A stretch of DNA of 40,495 nt from Acidobacteria bacterium 28-9 (GTDB lineage: Bacteria > Acidobacteriota > Blastocatellia > Pyrinomonadales > Pyrinomonadaceae). Of this stretch, positions 33,226-40,495 are shown piece after piece. The DNA is taken from contig MWYY01000013.1 of assembly GCA_002050355.1 (NCBI GenBank), forward strand, positions 1 through 40,495, written 5' to 3'. The notes under the pieces are model-generated. The model had not been told where the DNA came from. It saw only the letters and a program-made list of their open reading frames with translations, and did not search any database. How positions within the stretch are numbered: position 1 is the first letter of the stretch; each line of letters opens with the position of its first letter. The translations under genes were made by a program, and so were the position numbers.

Positions 33226-34341
33226 CTAATCTTTATAAATTTCAACGACGGGCTTTCCGCTTCCGTCGATATAAGCTCGATACATACCTTCAGAATTAAA
33301 CGAAACTGCCATATTGCCGTATTTGTCAATGGCGATAATGCCTCCGTCGCCGCCCAAGTTTTGCAGTTTTTGTTTGATAACCCTGTCAGCAGCTTGTTGA
33401 ATTGGCATCGCGTTGTATTCCATCAAGGCGGAAATATCACGCGCCACGCCGAGACGAATGAAAAACTCGCCCCAGCCAGTCGCTGAAACTGCGCACGTTT
33501 CGTTGTTGGCGTATGTTCCCGCGCCGATAATTGGAACATCGCCGACGCGCCCGTATTTTTTATAAGTCATTCCGCCCGTAGAAGTTCCCGCCGTTAGATT
33601 GCCGTCTTTATCGAGCGCAACCGCTCCGACGGTGCCGAATTTGTTATACGGATTTTCAAGGACGGACTGCGGCATTTCTGTCTTCAAAACCTGGACTTTA
33701 GACTTGGGACTTTGAATAGACTTTTCCGGCTTCGGTGTTTGAATTTGCTTTTCCTTTTCCTGCTTGATTACTTTTTGCAGCGCGTCCCAGCGTTCCTGCG
33801 TGAAAAAGTATTTCTCGTCAACGAGTTCTATATTTTGTTCTTTGGCAAATTGCTCTGCGCCGTTGCCAATCATCATTACGTGCGGCGATTTTTCCATCAC
33901 GGCGCGCGCCAGATTTATCGGATTTTTTACGTGGCGAAGACCGGCAACTGCGCCCGCTTTCAGCGTTTTGCCTTCCATAATCGCGGCGTCAAGTTCGTTT
34001 TTGCCGTCGGCTGTAAACACCGCGCCTTTTCCGGCGTTGAATAGCGGCGAATCTTCCAATAAATTTATCGCCGCCTGCACGGCGTCGAGTCCGCTTTTGC
34101 CGTTTTGCAGAGCTTTATAACCTGCAAGCAACGCTTCTTCGAGTTTGGCACGATATGCTTTTTCTTTTTCCGGCGACAAATCGCCTCGCCGTATGACGCC
34201 CGCGCCGCCGTGAATCATGAAGCCGAGTTTTGGATTCTGCGGCGATTGAAGCTGTTTGATTTCCGGCAGCCTTGCCTTTTGCGCGGAAATTGGCAGTTGA
34301 ATAAAAACTGCAATCAGCAAAAACGATAATATTTTTTTCAT
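33226..34341 (-). CDS. Exported isoaspartyl peptidase/L-asparaginase (Ntn hydrolase)
   Basis: 371 aa. Signal peptide MKKILSFLLIAVFIQLPISA. The alpha subunit begins GFMIHGGAGVIRRGD; SPLFNAGKGAVFTADGKNEL and AAIMEGKTLKAGAVAGLRHV are family motifs. Autocleavage is expected before the Thr of KFGTVGAVALDKDG (about residue 230), leaving the nucleophilic Thr at the beta-subunit N-terminus; STGGMTYKKYGRVGDVPIIG and NNETCAVSATGWGE follow. The pre-cleavage linker (PKPEKSIQSPKSKVQVLKTE) is partly encoded by degenerate heptanucleotide repeats (33688-33715). It probably removes isoaspartyl residues or recycles asparagine in the periplasm. Confidence 0.93.
   Translation of the reverse strand: MKKILSFLLIAVFIQLPISAQKARLPEIKQLQSPQNPKLGFMIHGGAGVIRRGDLSPEKEKAYRAKLEEALLAGYKALQNGKSGLDAVQAAINLLEDSPLFNAGKGAVFTADGKNELDAAIMEGKTLKAGAVAGLRHVKNPINLARAVMEKSPHVMMIGNGAEQFAKEQNIELVDEKYFFTQERWDALQKVIKQEKEKQIQTPKPEKSIQSPKSKVQVLKTEMPQSVLENPYNKFGTVGAVALDKDGNLTAGTSTGGMTYKKYGRVGDVPIIGAGTYANNETCAVSATGWGEFFIRLGVARDISALMEYNAMPIQQAADRVIKQKLQNLGGDGGIIAIDKYGNMAVSFNSEGMYRAYIDGSGKPVVEIYKD
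33688..33715 (-). repeat. Degenerate heptanucleotide repeat inside the asparaginase gene
   Basis: On the minus strand TCAAAGT, CCCAAGT, CTAAAGT, CCAGGTT, in the linker before the autocleavage site. Confidence 0.65.
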
Positions 34342-34399
34342 TTTTTACTCCGAAAAAATTTGGAAAAGATTGGAACAGATTATCACCGAATCGCAAAAA

Positions 34400-35329
34400 T
34401 CAAAAATTTTTCGCTTCGAGCCAAATCTTCGGGACGGAAAAAACTCTTTGTCGTAAAGTCGTGTGCGCCCGTTTTTGGAAAACGTCGTAATTTTGGCGTT
34501 CGATTTCGTCTAAAATCTGCGAATAAATCTTCAAAGCAAGAAGAACCGTAAAGCGCGCGTCCTTGTCGAGCAGCGAGATTCCTTTGTAAGATTTCCGGTA
34601 AAACTCCCGCGCTCTTTCGATCTGAAACTTTATCAATTTCACAAAGCTTTCGTTCGTTTTACCATCGAAAATTTGGTTTTCCGAAACATTAAACTTTCGC
34701 AAATCTTCCTGCGGCAAATAAATTCTGTTCATCGCCGCGTCTTCTTTTATGTCGCGCAAAATGTTCGTCAACTGCATTGCAATTCCCAAACTTTCTGCAT
34801 AATGAAGCGTTTCCGGCTCGGTGTAACCGAAAATTTCAGACGACATCAAGCCGACGGTCGAAGCGACACGATAACAATAGATGTAAAGCTCGTCGAATGT
34901 TTCATAGCGTTTGACATGCGTGTCCTGCACGACACCTTTCATTAATTCAAGCGGTAGATTTTGCGGAATTTTGTAGGTTTTCAATAAATCTTTCCATGCG
35001 AGCAATACAAGCGCTGAGTGATGAGTAGTGTGTGGTGAGTTCGAATGTTTTTCTACTTCAATAATTGATAATCGTTGACCATTGTTTACTGAATTATAAA
35101 CCTCTTTAAGTTTTGTTTTCCAACGCTGAACTGCTTCTATTGCTTCTTTTTCGCTTGTAACCTCCGCTTCGTCAACTTCGTCGTCAACGCTTCTGCACAA
35201 AGCGTAAACAGCATAGATCGGACGTTGTTTGTGTTTAGGTAGAAATTTAGCGGCAAAGTAAAAACTCCTGGCGTGAATTTTTGTTACGCTTTCGCAGTAT
35301 CTATAAGCATTTTCAATTTGCTCAGACAT
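34400..35329 (-). CDS. Squalene/phytoene synthase family protein
   Basis: 309 aa. It condenses two prenyl diphosphates head to head. First aspartate motif in YALCRSVDDEVDEAEV (about 45), second in TNILRDIKEDAAMNRIYLPQ (about 185), with RSFYFAAKFLPKHKQRPIYA at the start. HpnD/HpnC-type squalene makers and CrtB cannot be told apart by eye. About 25 residues (VNNGQRLSIIEVEKHSNSPH and on) between YNS and LVLLAW are extra relative to the family and are encoded by simple repeats, including TGAGTGA-like heptamers at 35015-35040. It is 41 bases downstream of the polyprenyl synthetase and surely uses its product. Confidence 0.93.
   Translation of the reverse strand: MSEQIENAYRYCESVTKIHARSFYFAAKFLPKHKQRPIYAVYALCRSVDDEVDEAEVTSEKEAIEAVQRWKTKLKEVYNSVNNGQRLSIIEVEKHSNSPHTTHHSALVLLAWKDLLKTYKIPQNLPLELMKGVVQDTHVKRYETFDELYIYCYRVASTVGLMSSEIFGYTEPETLHYAESLGIAMQLTNILRDIKEDAAMNRIYLPQEDLRKFNVSENQIFDGKTNESFVKLIKFQIERAREFYRKSYKGISLLDKDARFTVLLALKIYSQILDEIERQNYDVFQKRAHTTLRQRVFSVPKIWLEAKNF
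35015..35042 (-). repeat. Degenerate heptanucleotide repeat inside the squalene/phytoene synthase gene
   Basis: On the + strand TGAGTGA, TGAGTAG, TGTGTGG, TGAGTTC. It encodes part of a family-atypical insertion (NSPHTTHHS). Confidence 0.75.
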
Positions 35330-35370
35330 TCGATAAAAATTATTTTGCCTTTTGACTTTTTATTTTAGTC

Positions 35371-36285
35371 TTAAAACTTCCTTTCCGCCAGATAATCCGT
35401 CAATTGAATTAAGCAAATGCGCGCTTCGGAAGAGGCAAAGTTGTCGGTCAAAACGAGCCTCGCCTGTTCGGTTAAATTTTTCAGTTGGAGCTGAACGTTT
35501 GATTTCCCCTGATTTATCGCAAAAGTTTTATTTTCGCTGAAAATTTCGTCATCTTCTTCCAGATCAATCAAATCGTCGCCGAGTTGGTAAGCGTCGCCGA
35601 GAAACGCGGCAAACCTGGATAAATTTGCGAGTTCCGCAGAATTTGCGCCTGACAAAATCGCGCCGACGCGCAAAGCGAGACGTATCAGAGCGGAAGTTTT
35701 CAAATTTCTGACGGATTCAAATTTATAAATATCTTCTCGGGCGAAATCAACGCCCGCGCCTTTGGCTAAAGCCAAATCAATTGATTGTCCACCGAGCATT
35801 CCCGAAGCGCCGACGCATTCGACAATTTCCGCGTGCGCCCGAATTGCGCGTTGCGGCACATTTTCATGATTTACGAAAACCAAGTGATAGGAAGCGTTTA
35901 AAAACCCCAATGCGACCAGAACCGCCAAACCTTCGCCAAAATGCCCGTGCAGTGAAGTTTTTCCGCGCCGCTCGTCGGCGTTATCCATACACGGCAAATC
36001 GTCGAAAATCAATGAACTCGTGTGAATAAATTCGGCAGCAACAGCGGACGGCAAAAAGGTTTCGGGCTTTCCGCCGAAAAGTTCCGCGCCGAGCAAAGTT
36101 AAAACCGGACGCAGACGTTTTCCGCCGGAAAACAAAGCGTAGTCAACCGCTTCGTTAAATTTCGTTTCAATCTGCGGCGGCGCGAGCGGCAGAAATTCGC
36201 GCAGAGATTTTTCGATTTGCAGCTTATGTTTTTCGACATATTGCCACAAATCAGTTTTTTCTATTGATTCGTTTTCTTCAATCAT
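35371..36285 (-). CDS. Polyprenyl (farnesyl/geranylgeranyl) diphosphate synthase
   Basis: 304 aa, IspA-like. It elongates DMAPP/GPP with IPP. Landmarks: DYALFSGGKRLRPVLTLLG, the first Asp-rich motif in SSLIFDDLPCMDNADERRGK (DDxxxxD, about 98), CVGASGMLGGQSIDLAL, and the second motif FLGDAYQLGDDLIDLEEDDE. The residues before the first motif (FIHTSSLI) lack the bulky aromatic pair of strict FPP synthases, so C15 versus C20 product is open. Its start overlaps the upstream gene's stop by 8 bases, a tight operon. Confidence 0.94.
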   Translation of the reverse strand: MIEENESIEKTDLWQYVEKHKLQIEKSLREFLPLAPPQIETKFNEAVDYALFSGGKRLRPVLTLLGAELFGGKPETFLPSAVAAEFIHTSSLIFDDLPCMDNADERRGKTSLHGHFGEGLAVLVALGFLNASYHLVFVNHENVPQRAIRAHAEIVECVGASGMLGGQSIDLALAKGAGVDFAREDIYKFESVRNLKTSALIRLALRVGAILSGANSAELANLSRFAAFLGDAYQLGDDLIDLEEDDEIFSENKTFAINQGKSNVQLQLKNLTEQARLVLTDNFASSEARICLIQLTDYLAERKF

Positions 36286-36631
36286 TTTCCAACGATTCTC
36301 GATAAAATGCTTTTGCTTGTTCGGCTAATTCAAGCGAAACGGTTACACGAAACGGGTGCTTGGCAACAAAATTCGGAACCCGGACGGTTTTCGCGCCGAG
36401 TTTTTCTAAATGTTCGGCGATTTTTTCGTCGGACATTTCAACCATTCCAAACCTTTCGGCGGCGCGTTTGAATGCTCCGCGAAGACGGTCGAGCGGAAGC
36501 TGGCGAGCGACAAGGGTCTTCCCGCGCGATTGAAAGTCGCCGAGTGCAAATAAAACAACGCTTTCGCTTTCGACGCTTTTTGCACTGTCATCGAAAAGAT
36601 TTGGTTGAATCAATTTTTGCTCGTCATTCAT
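36278..36631 (-). CDS. Small protein heading the isoprenoid operon, unknown function
   Basis: 117 aa. The core, FALGDFQSRGKTLVARQLPL, DRLRGAFKRAAERFGMVEMS and ACPFRVTVSLEL-like KHPFRVTVSLELAEQAKAFY, has no motif I can name. The start of the chain (KLIQPNLFDD) resembles a short linear motif. No exonuclease VII small-subunit (xseB) motif is seen, although such genes often precede ispA. Overlap with the polyprenyl synthetase implies translational coupling. Confidence 0.6.
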   Translation of the reverse strand: MNDEQKLIQPNLFDDSAKSVESESVVLFALGDFQSRGKTLVARQLPLDRLRGAFKRAAERFGMVEMSDEKIAEHLEKLGAKTVRVPNFVAKHPFRVTVSLELAEQAKAFYRESLEND

Positions 36632-36789
36632 TAGTCAGTTAAACAAATTCGGTTTTCCGTTTTCCTATAAAGAGTCATCAAAATTTTATCATATTAATTT
36701 TTTAGTTTCGTAAAGGGTTTTGCAAGAAATCAAATTCTGCGTCGATTTATATCAATCGCAGACGAACACAAATTCCATTTACAAAGCGA

Positions 36790-36810
36790 CTATTTACTAT
36801 TTACTATTTT
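36790..36810 (+). repeat. Heptanucleotide tandem repeat before coaBC
   Basis: CTATTTA, CTATTTA, CTATTTT in tandem, 20 bases upstream of the coaBC start. Confidence 0.8.
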
Positions 36811-36829
36811 CTGTGATTAAATTCGCTTT

Positions 36830-38155
36830 ATGTCGGAAAACAAAATATATCGTGTCGGACTCGGCGTTGCGGGCGGAATCGCTGCGTATAAAGCGATTGA
36901 AGTTTTGCGTCTGCTGCAAAAATCCGGCTGCGAAGTTCAAGTGGCAATGACCGAACACGCAACCGAATTCGTTCAGCCTTTGACCTTTCGCGCTTTGACT
37001 GAAAATTACGTTTTAGTCGACGATTACGCGCCGGAAAATCCCGACCCGATTGCTCACATAAATTTTTCCCAAAACATTGATTTGCTGTTAATCGTTCCGG
37101 CAACTGCAAATATTATCGCAAAATTTGCCAATGGCATCGCCGACGATTTTCTGTCTTCGACATTTCTCGCTTCAACCGCACTTGTTTTGCTCGCTCCGGC
37201 AATGAACACGACGATGTGGGAACACGCCGCAACACAAAGAAACATTGCACAATTGAAAAAAGACGGTGTTGATTTCGTCGAACCAATCGCTGGCGAATTG
37301 GCTTGCAAAACTGTCGGGACAGGAAAACTCGAAGACGTGGAGAATATTGTCAATCAAGCCTTAAAACTTTTAGCTCAAAGTCCAAAGTCCAAAGTCCAAA
37401 GTCCAAAGTATGACCACAAGGACTTTAAGGCAAAGTTGAATGCACAAGAACTTGAGACTTCTGACCTGAGACTTGAGACTCAGGATTTACTCGAAGAGAA
37501 AATCTTAATTACTGTCGGCGGAACGCGCGAAGCAATTGACCCGGTTCGATTTATCTCAAACTATTCGTCGGGAAAAATGGGTTTTGCTCTCGCGGAAATT
37601 GCTCAAAAGCGCGGCGCGGATGTAACGGTCGTCTGCGGCGCAACAACGGTTGAAGCGCCGGAAAATGTAAAAATCATATGCGCGATTTCAGCCGATGAAA
37701 TGCATCGGTCAGTGATAAGAGAATTGCCCGATGCAAGTATTTTTATCGGTGCGGCGGCAGTTGCCGATTATCGTCCAAAGAACGTTTCGGATAACAAAAT
37801 AAAGAAAACGAATCAAGACATTTTAACTCTGGAACTAGAGAAAACGCCGGATATTTTATTGGACGTTTCAGAAAACCGGCACGAAAATCTTCTCATTGTC
37901 GGTTTTGCGGCGGAAACCGAAAATATTATCGAATATGCGCGTTCAAAATTGGAAAAGAAAAATCTGGATTTAATCGTTGCCAACGACATTACAAAAAACG
38001 GCGCGGGATTTAACACGGATACAAACGTTGTTACAATTTTGCGGCGCGGCGATGTAGATACAATTGAAATTCCGTTGATGTCGAAACATAAATTGGCAGA
38101 CAAAATTCTGGACGAAGTGTTAAGCTTAAGGCAAAAGCTAAAAGTGAAAAGGTGA
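36830..38155 (+). CDS. coaBC: Bifunctional phosphopantothenoylcysteine decarboxylase/synthetase
   Basis: 441 aa. Second and third steps from phosphopantothenate in coenzyme A synthesis. CoaC half: VGLGVAGGIAAYKAIEVLRL (FMN site), HINFSQNIDLLLIVPATANI with the active-site His, LLAPAMNTTMWEH and ELACKTVGTGKLED with the active-site Cys. CoaB half: ILITVGGTREAIDPVRFISN, YSSGKMGFALAEIAQKRGAD, AAVADYRPK, LIVANDITKNGAGFNTDTN. The interdomain linker is lengthened by five tandem CAAAGTC heptamers (37376-37410) encoding QSPKSKVQSPK. The CTATTTA heptamer occurs three times just upstream. The 3' end overlaps the next gene by four bases. Confidence 0.96.
   Translation: MSENKIYRVGLGVAGGIAAYKAIEVLRLLQKSGCEVQVAMTEHATEFVQPLTFRALTENYVLVDDYAPENPDPIAHINFSQNIDLLLIVPATANIIAKFANGIADDFLSSTFLASTALVLLAPAMNTTMWEHAATQRNIAQLKKDGVDFVEPIAGELACKTVGTGKLEDVENIVNQALKLLAQSPKSKVQSPKYDHKDFKAKLNAQELETSDLRLETQDLLEEKILITVGGTREAIDPVRFISNYSSGKMGFALAEIAQKRGADVTVVCGATTVEAPENVKIICAISADEMHRSVIRELPDASIFIGAAAVADYRPKNVSDNKIKKTNQDILTLELEKTPDILLDVSENRHENLLIVGFAAETENIIEYARSKLEKKNLDLIVANDITKNGAGFNTDTNVVTILRRGDVDTIEIPLMSKHKLADKILDEVLSLRQKLKVKR
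37376..37410 (+). repeat. Heptanucleotide tandem repeat inside coaBC
   Basis: Four copies of CAAAGTC and a final CAAAGTA, in the interdomain linker. Confidence 0.9.
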
Positions 38156-39138
38156 AATTGAAATCCGAAGTTTCAGAATTATTATCCGACTTAAAAGAGC
38201 AAATTCTTTATTTGCAGGAACTCAGTGTGGAAAATTTCGCGGTTGATTTACCGGAGGTAAAAAGCTCAAAATTCAAAATTCAAAGTTCAAAGTCGGAAAC
38301 GCAGGCGCAGAAGATAGAGCGGTTTGTTCCACCGGAAATTACAATTGTTTCAACACCTGAAAAGTCAAAGGTTTCAGATGGCGAAGCAAATCAGACGCGG
38401 AGAAATCTATTAGAATCAACAAAACTTTCACGTCTGCCATTTCTTCCTAAAAGAAATTCGACCGTTACGAGTTTTGCAAATAACCAAACAGAAGAGCCGA
38501 GAGAAAAAGAAATGCCAACGAAAACAAATACAGAAATGCCGTCACTGTTCGGCGATTTAACACAAGTACTGCCCGAATCGAGCGAGACGGTTGAAGAAAT
38601 TCGCGCCGACATCGGTAACTGCACGCGCTGTCCGCTCTGGGAAGGTCGCACAAAAATCGTTCATAGCGAGGGAAACTTAAACGCAAAACTTATTTTCGTA
38701 GGCGAAGCACCCGGCGCTAACGAAGACGCCGAAGGTCGCCCGTTTGTCGGCAAAGCCGGACAGCTTTTGAATAAAATTATCGAATCAATCGGCTTAAAAC
38801 GCGAAGACGTTTTTATAGGCAACGTCAATCGTTGTCGCCCGCCGCAAAATCGCACCCCGACACTCGCCGAGGCACATACTTGCCGACCGTTTTTATGGCG
38901 CGAGATTGCCGTCTTGCGTCCGAAAGTGATTGTCGTTTTGGGAAATACGGCTACGCAAAACTTGCTCGACACGAAAATCGGCATCACCAAGCTGCGCGGC
39001 GAATTTCAAGATTATTACGGCGTCAAAGTGATGCCGACTTTTCATCCGGCATACCTGCTGCGCGACCCGACGAAAAAGCGTGAGACTTGGGATGATATGA
39101 AAAAAGTGCGAGACGAACTGGCACGAGTTGGAAATTAA
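38152..39138 (+). CDS. Uracil-DNA glycosylase, family 4 (Fe-S), with long N-terminal extension
   Basis: 328 aa from a GTG overlapping the coaBC stop. Residues 1-140 are a low-complexity extension, partly encoded by TCAAAAT/TCAAAGT heptamers (38266-38293), that may act as a tether. The catalytic domain has four Fe-S cysteines (CTRCPLWEGRTK; NRCRPPQNRTPT; AHTCRPFLW), motif GEAPGANEDAEGRPFVGKAG, and FHPAYLLRDPTKKRETWDDM with the conserved His. It excises uracil from deaminated DNA. Such extended versions were formerly annotated as phage DNA polymerase-like proteins. Confidence 0.93.
   Translation: MKLKSEVSELLSDLKEQILYLQELSVENFAVDLPEVKSSKFKIQSSKSETQAQKIERFVPPEITIVSTPEKSKVSDGEANQTRRNLLESTKLSRLPFLPKRNSTVTSFANNQTEEPREKEMPTKTNTEMPSLFGDLTQVLPESSETVEEIRADIGNCTRCPLWEGRTKIVHSEGNLNAKLIFVGEAPGANEDAEGRPFVGKAGQLLNKIIESIGLKREDVFIGNVNRCRPPQNRTPTLAEAHTCRPFLWREIAVLRPKVIVVLGNTATQNLLDTKIGITKLRGEFQDYYGVKVMPTFHPAYLLRDPTKKRETWDDMKKVRDELARVGN
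38266..38293 (+). repeat. Heptanucleotide tandem repeat inside the first glycosylase gene
   Basis: TCAAAAT twice, then TCAAAGT twice, in the N-terminal extension. Confidence 0.85.
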
Positions 39139-39224
39139 TGAGCAGCGATTTTGGCGGGCTGCGACGTAATGATGTCAAAAAATTCGCGGCGCGGCTCGTT
39201 TTAGCTGAAAAAATTAATGAATAA
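39138..39224 (+). CDS. Possible 28-aa ORF bridging the two glycosylase genes
   Basis: The ATG shares its A with the stop of the upstream gene (TAATG), and its own stop lies inside the start of the next gene (8-base overlap). The peptide is MSSDFGGLRRNDVKKFAARL then VLAEKINE. The two-sided overlap suggests translational coupling rather than a functional peptide. No ribosome binding site is evident. Confidence 0.3.
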   Translation: MSSDFGGLRRNDVKKFAARLVLAEKINE

Positions 39225-39819
39225 TCCTTCGCTTTTTGATTTGTCGGCAGTGCAAAGTAGCGAAACGGTTGACGAGATTAATCAGGAAATGCTCGAAAAG
39301 GGCAAGGCTTTGTTTGCTGATAAATTTTTTATCTTCGGTACGGGCAAAACGGATGCGAAAGTTGTTATCGCCGGCGAATCGCCCGGTCTTCCCGATGCCG
39401 ATTCGGAAAAGCCTTTTATGGGTCCGGTCGGTGAATTATTGACAAAAATTCTTGCTGCAATCGGTTTGAACCGCGAAGAGTGTTATCTGACAAACGTCGT
39501 CAAATTTATTTCCCAAGGCGACGAAATAACGAATGAAATCTCAAAATTTTTCACACCTTTTCTGCACCGTGAAATGCTTGCCGTAAATCCGAAAGTTATC
39601 ATCTCACTTGGAAACACACCGACGAAAGCCTTGCTGAATACGAAGAAATCAATCACGCAAATACGCGGCGAATTCGTTGATTACAACGGAATAAAATTGA
39701 TGCCGACATTTAATCCGGCGTACATTTTGCGCGACCCGAGCAAAAAACGCGAAGTCTGGGAAGATATGAAAAAAGTTAGAAATTTTCTTAATGAATGGGA
39801 AAATGTTCATCGTAAATAA
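39217..39819 (+). CDS. Divergent family-4-type uracil-DNA glycosylase paralogue lacking Fe-S ligands
   Basis: 200 aa. It aligns along its length with the catalytic domain upstream: VVIAGESPGLPDADSEKPFM, GPVGELLTKILAAIGLNREE, LAVNPKVIISLGNTPTKALL, and FNPAYILRDPSKKREVWEDM. None of the four cluster cysteines remains (only one Cys in the protein, in CYLTNVV), and the His of HPAY is Asn. The acid residue of GEAPG is kept. Loss of the cluster should change folding or DNA binding, so it may be inactive, have altered specificity, or partner the first copy. Tandem duplication and decay, or new function, cannot be separated by eye. Confidence 0.85.
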   Translation: MNNPSLFDLSAVQSSETVDEINQEMLEKGKALFADKFFIFGTGKTDAKVVIAGESPGLPDADSEKPFMGPVGELLTKILAAIGLNREECYLTNVVKFISQGDEITNEISKFFTPFLHREMLAVNPKVIISLGNTPTKALLNTKKSITQIRGEFVDYNGIKLMPTFNPAYILRDPSKKREVWEDMKKVRNFLNEWENVHRK

Positions 39820-39841
39820 ATCATTAAACATTGACAAAATT

Positions 39842-40378
39842 ATGACGCCGAAACTTATTTCAACCGAAACAATTTACGAAGGCAGAGTCTTTGATGTTCG
39901 CATCGACGTGATTCGTGAAGGCGAAAATGAATACTCGCGCGAAATCGTCGCGCATCAAGGAAGCGCAGTGATTGTTCCTGTTTTTGCTAACAACACCGTC
40001 GCCTTGGTTCGACAATACCGGCACGCGGCGAAAAAACATCTTTTGGAAATTCCGGCTGGAACGCTTGGAAAAGACGAATCGCCGGAAGACGGCGCCAGAC
40101 GTGAAGTTGAAGAAGAAATCGGCGCCGCTGCGGGAAAAATCGAAAAGCTGACCGAGTTTTTCGTCTCGCCTGGCTTTTTAACCGAAAAAATGTACGTCTT
40201 TTTAGCGACGGATTTGCGGGAAACCAAACAAAATCTTGACGAGGACGAATTTCTTTCGATTGAAAAATTTACCTTTCCGCAAATTTTTGAATTAGTAAAA
40301 AACGGTGCGATTGAAGATGCTAAAACGATGGTCGGTGTGATTCTTGCCGGTGCGAGATTCGGTTTTGTGGTCATGTAA
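39842..40378 (+). CDS. NUDIX hydrolase, ADP-ribose pyrophosphatase type
   Basis: 178 aa from the ATG at 39842; an upstream ATG at 39791 overlaps the preceding gene. The Nudix box matches the consensus exactly: Gly of GTLGKDE, then Glu, seven residues, and REVEEEIGA (about residues 75-97). The N-terminal strand pattern ETIYEGRVFDVRIDVIREG and VALVRQYRHAAKKHLLEIPA is that of ADP-ribose pyrophosphatase (NudF-like), which hydrolyses ADP-ribose to AMP and ribose-5-phosphate. With the macro-domain gene at 28771 the window carries two ADP-ribose enzymes, though 10 kb apart. Confidence 0.92.
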   Translation: MTPKLISTETIYEGRVFDVRIDVIREGENEYSREIVAHQGSAVIVPVFANNTVALVRQYRHAAKKHLLEIPAGTLGKDESPEDGARREVEEEIGAAAGKIEKLTEFFVSPGFLTEKMYVFLATDLRETKQNLDEDEFLSIEKFTFPQIFELVKNGAIEDAKTMVGVILAGARFGFVVM

Positions 40379-40419
40379 CAAAAGAGATGCTGGTGGAATT
40401 CATCTGATGAATATAAAGT

Positions 40420-40495
40420 TTAACCACCGCTTCGAACATTTTCTTGGTCTTTGAAAAACAAATCGTTCTTCGCTGCAATCTTTTTAAGTGAGTGC
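40420..40495 (-). CDS. Possible C-terminal end of a leftward gene (cut by window edge)
   Basis: The minus strand is open from the right edge to a TAA at 40420-40422 and would encode SLKKIAAKNDLFFKDQENVR then SGG. The composition is protein-like but 25 codons are too few to be sure. Confidence 0.3.
   Translation of the reverse strand, partial: HSLKKIAAKNDLFFKDQENVRSGG

Noticed and set aside
39955..40374. 139-aa minus-strand ORF opposite the NUDIX gene
   Set aside because: It is a shadow ORF: the + strand has a perfect Nudix box.
1..40495. tRNA, rRNA, riboswitch, prophage or replication-origin signals
   Set aside because: No cloverleaf with an anticodon arm, rRNA motif, riboswitch core, phage structural gene or DnaA-box cluster was recognised on reading.

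Overview
The window looks like part of a bacterial chromosome, most likely from an Acidobacteriota relative of the Blastocatellia/Pyrinomonadales. This is an inference. It rests on the large winged-helix/TPR and TolB-like/TPR proteins, a TIGR02999-type ECF sigma factor, many Sec-exported enzymes, and heptanucleotide simple repeats between and inside housekeeping genes. No rRNA, tRNA or CRISPR array was seen.

Region 1 (about 1-16,840) is an integron with a cassette array. Ten structured attC sites of 88-114 bp lie between consecutive genes. At the right end are an attI-like core (16042-16048) and an integron integrase gene on the + strand. Cassettes read leftward on the minus strand, away from intI. 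The first seven bases of a cassette are the reverse complement of the R'' box of its own attC: eight of the ten complete cassettes match perfectly and two differ by one base. Cassettes in order from intI: a decayed YtcJ-like amidohydrolase; a secreted beta-propeller; an atypical 3.4-kb segment without a recognisable attC (winged-helix/TPR regulator divergent from a secreted protein); a creatininase-family protein; a GIY-YIG-like protein; an orphan CHASE3 sensor; a DUF418 membrane protein; a secreted metallo-beta-lactamase-fold protein; a GNAT acetyltransferase; a methyltransferase; a secreted amidohydrolase; and the start of an NTF2-like gene. intI itself is broken: a 1-nt deletion in an A-run, and loss of its C-terminus, apparently by fusion to a neighbouring small gene. 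The array is therefore probably frozen unless another integrase acts on it.

Region 2 (about 16,840-23,965) is regulatory: a single-domain response regulator, a sigma factor with region 2 only and a small ORF in front of it, two tandem Crp-like regulators, a SAM O-methyltransferase, a decayed secreted-protein gene (one in-frame stop, one frameshift), and a divergent ECF sigma factor.

Region 3 (about 24,050-40,495) is core metabolism: a 1029-aa duplicated TolB-like/TPR protein, mtnA, a macro-domain protein (frameshifted), alpha-glucan phosphorylase, a YtxJ-like bacillithiol-system protein, a DUF971 protein, two small conserved-looking proteins, an exported isoaspartyl peptidase/asparaginase, a leftward isoprenoid operon (small protein, polyprenyl synthetase, squalene/phytoene synthase), then a rightward run of coaBC, two tandem family-4-type uracil-DNA glycosylases (the second lacking the Fe-S cysteines and the HPAY histidine) and a NUDIX ADP-ribose pyrophosphatase. 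Several genes carry period-7 repeats in interdomain linkers.

At least three of the gene-breaking indels are near homopolymers. Some could be assembly errors, so pseudogene calls should be checked against reads.
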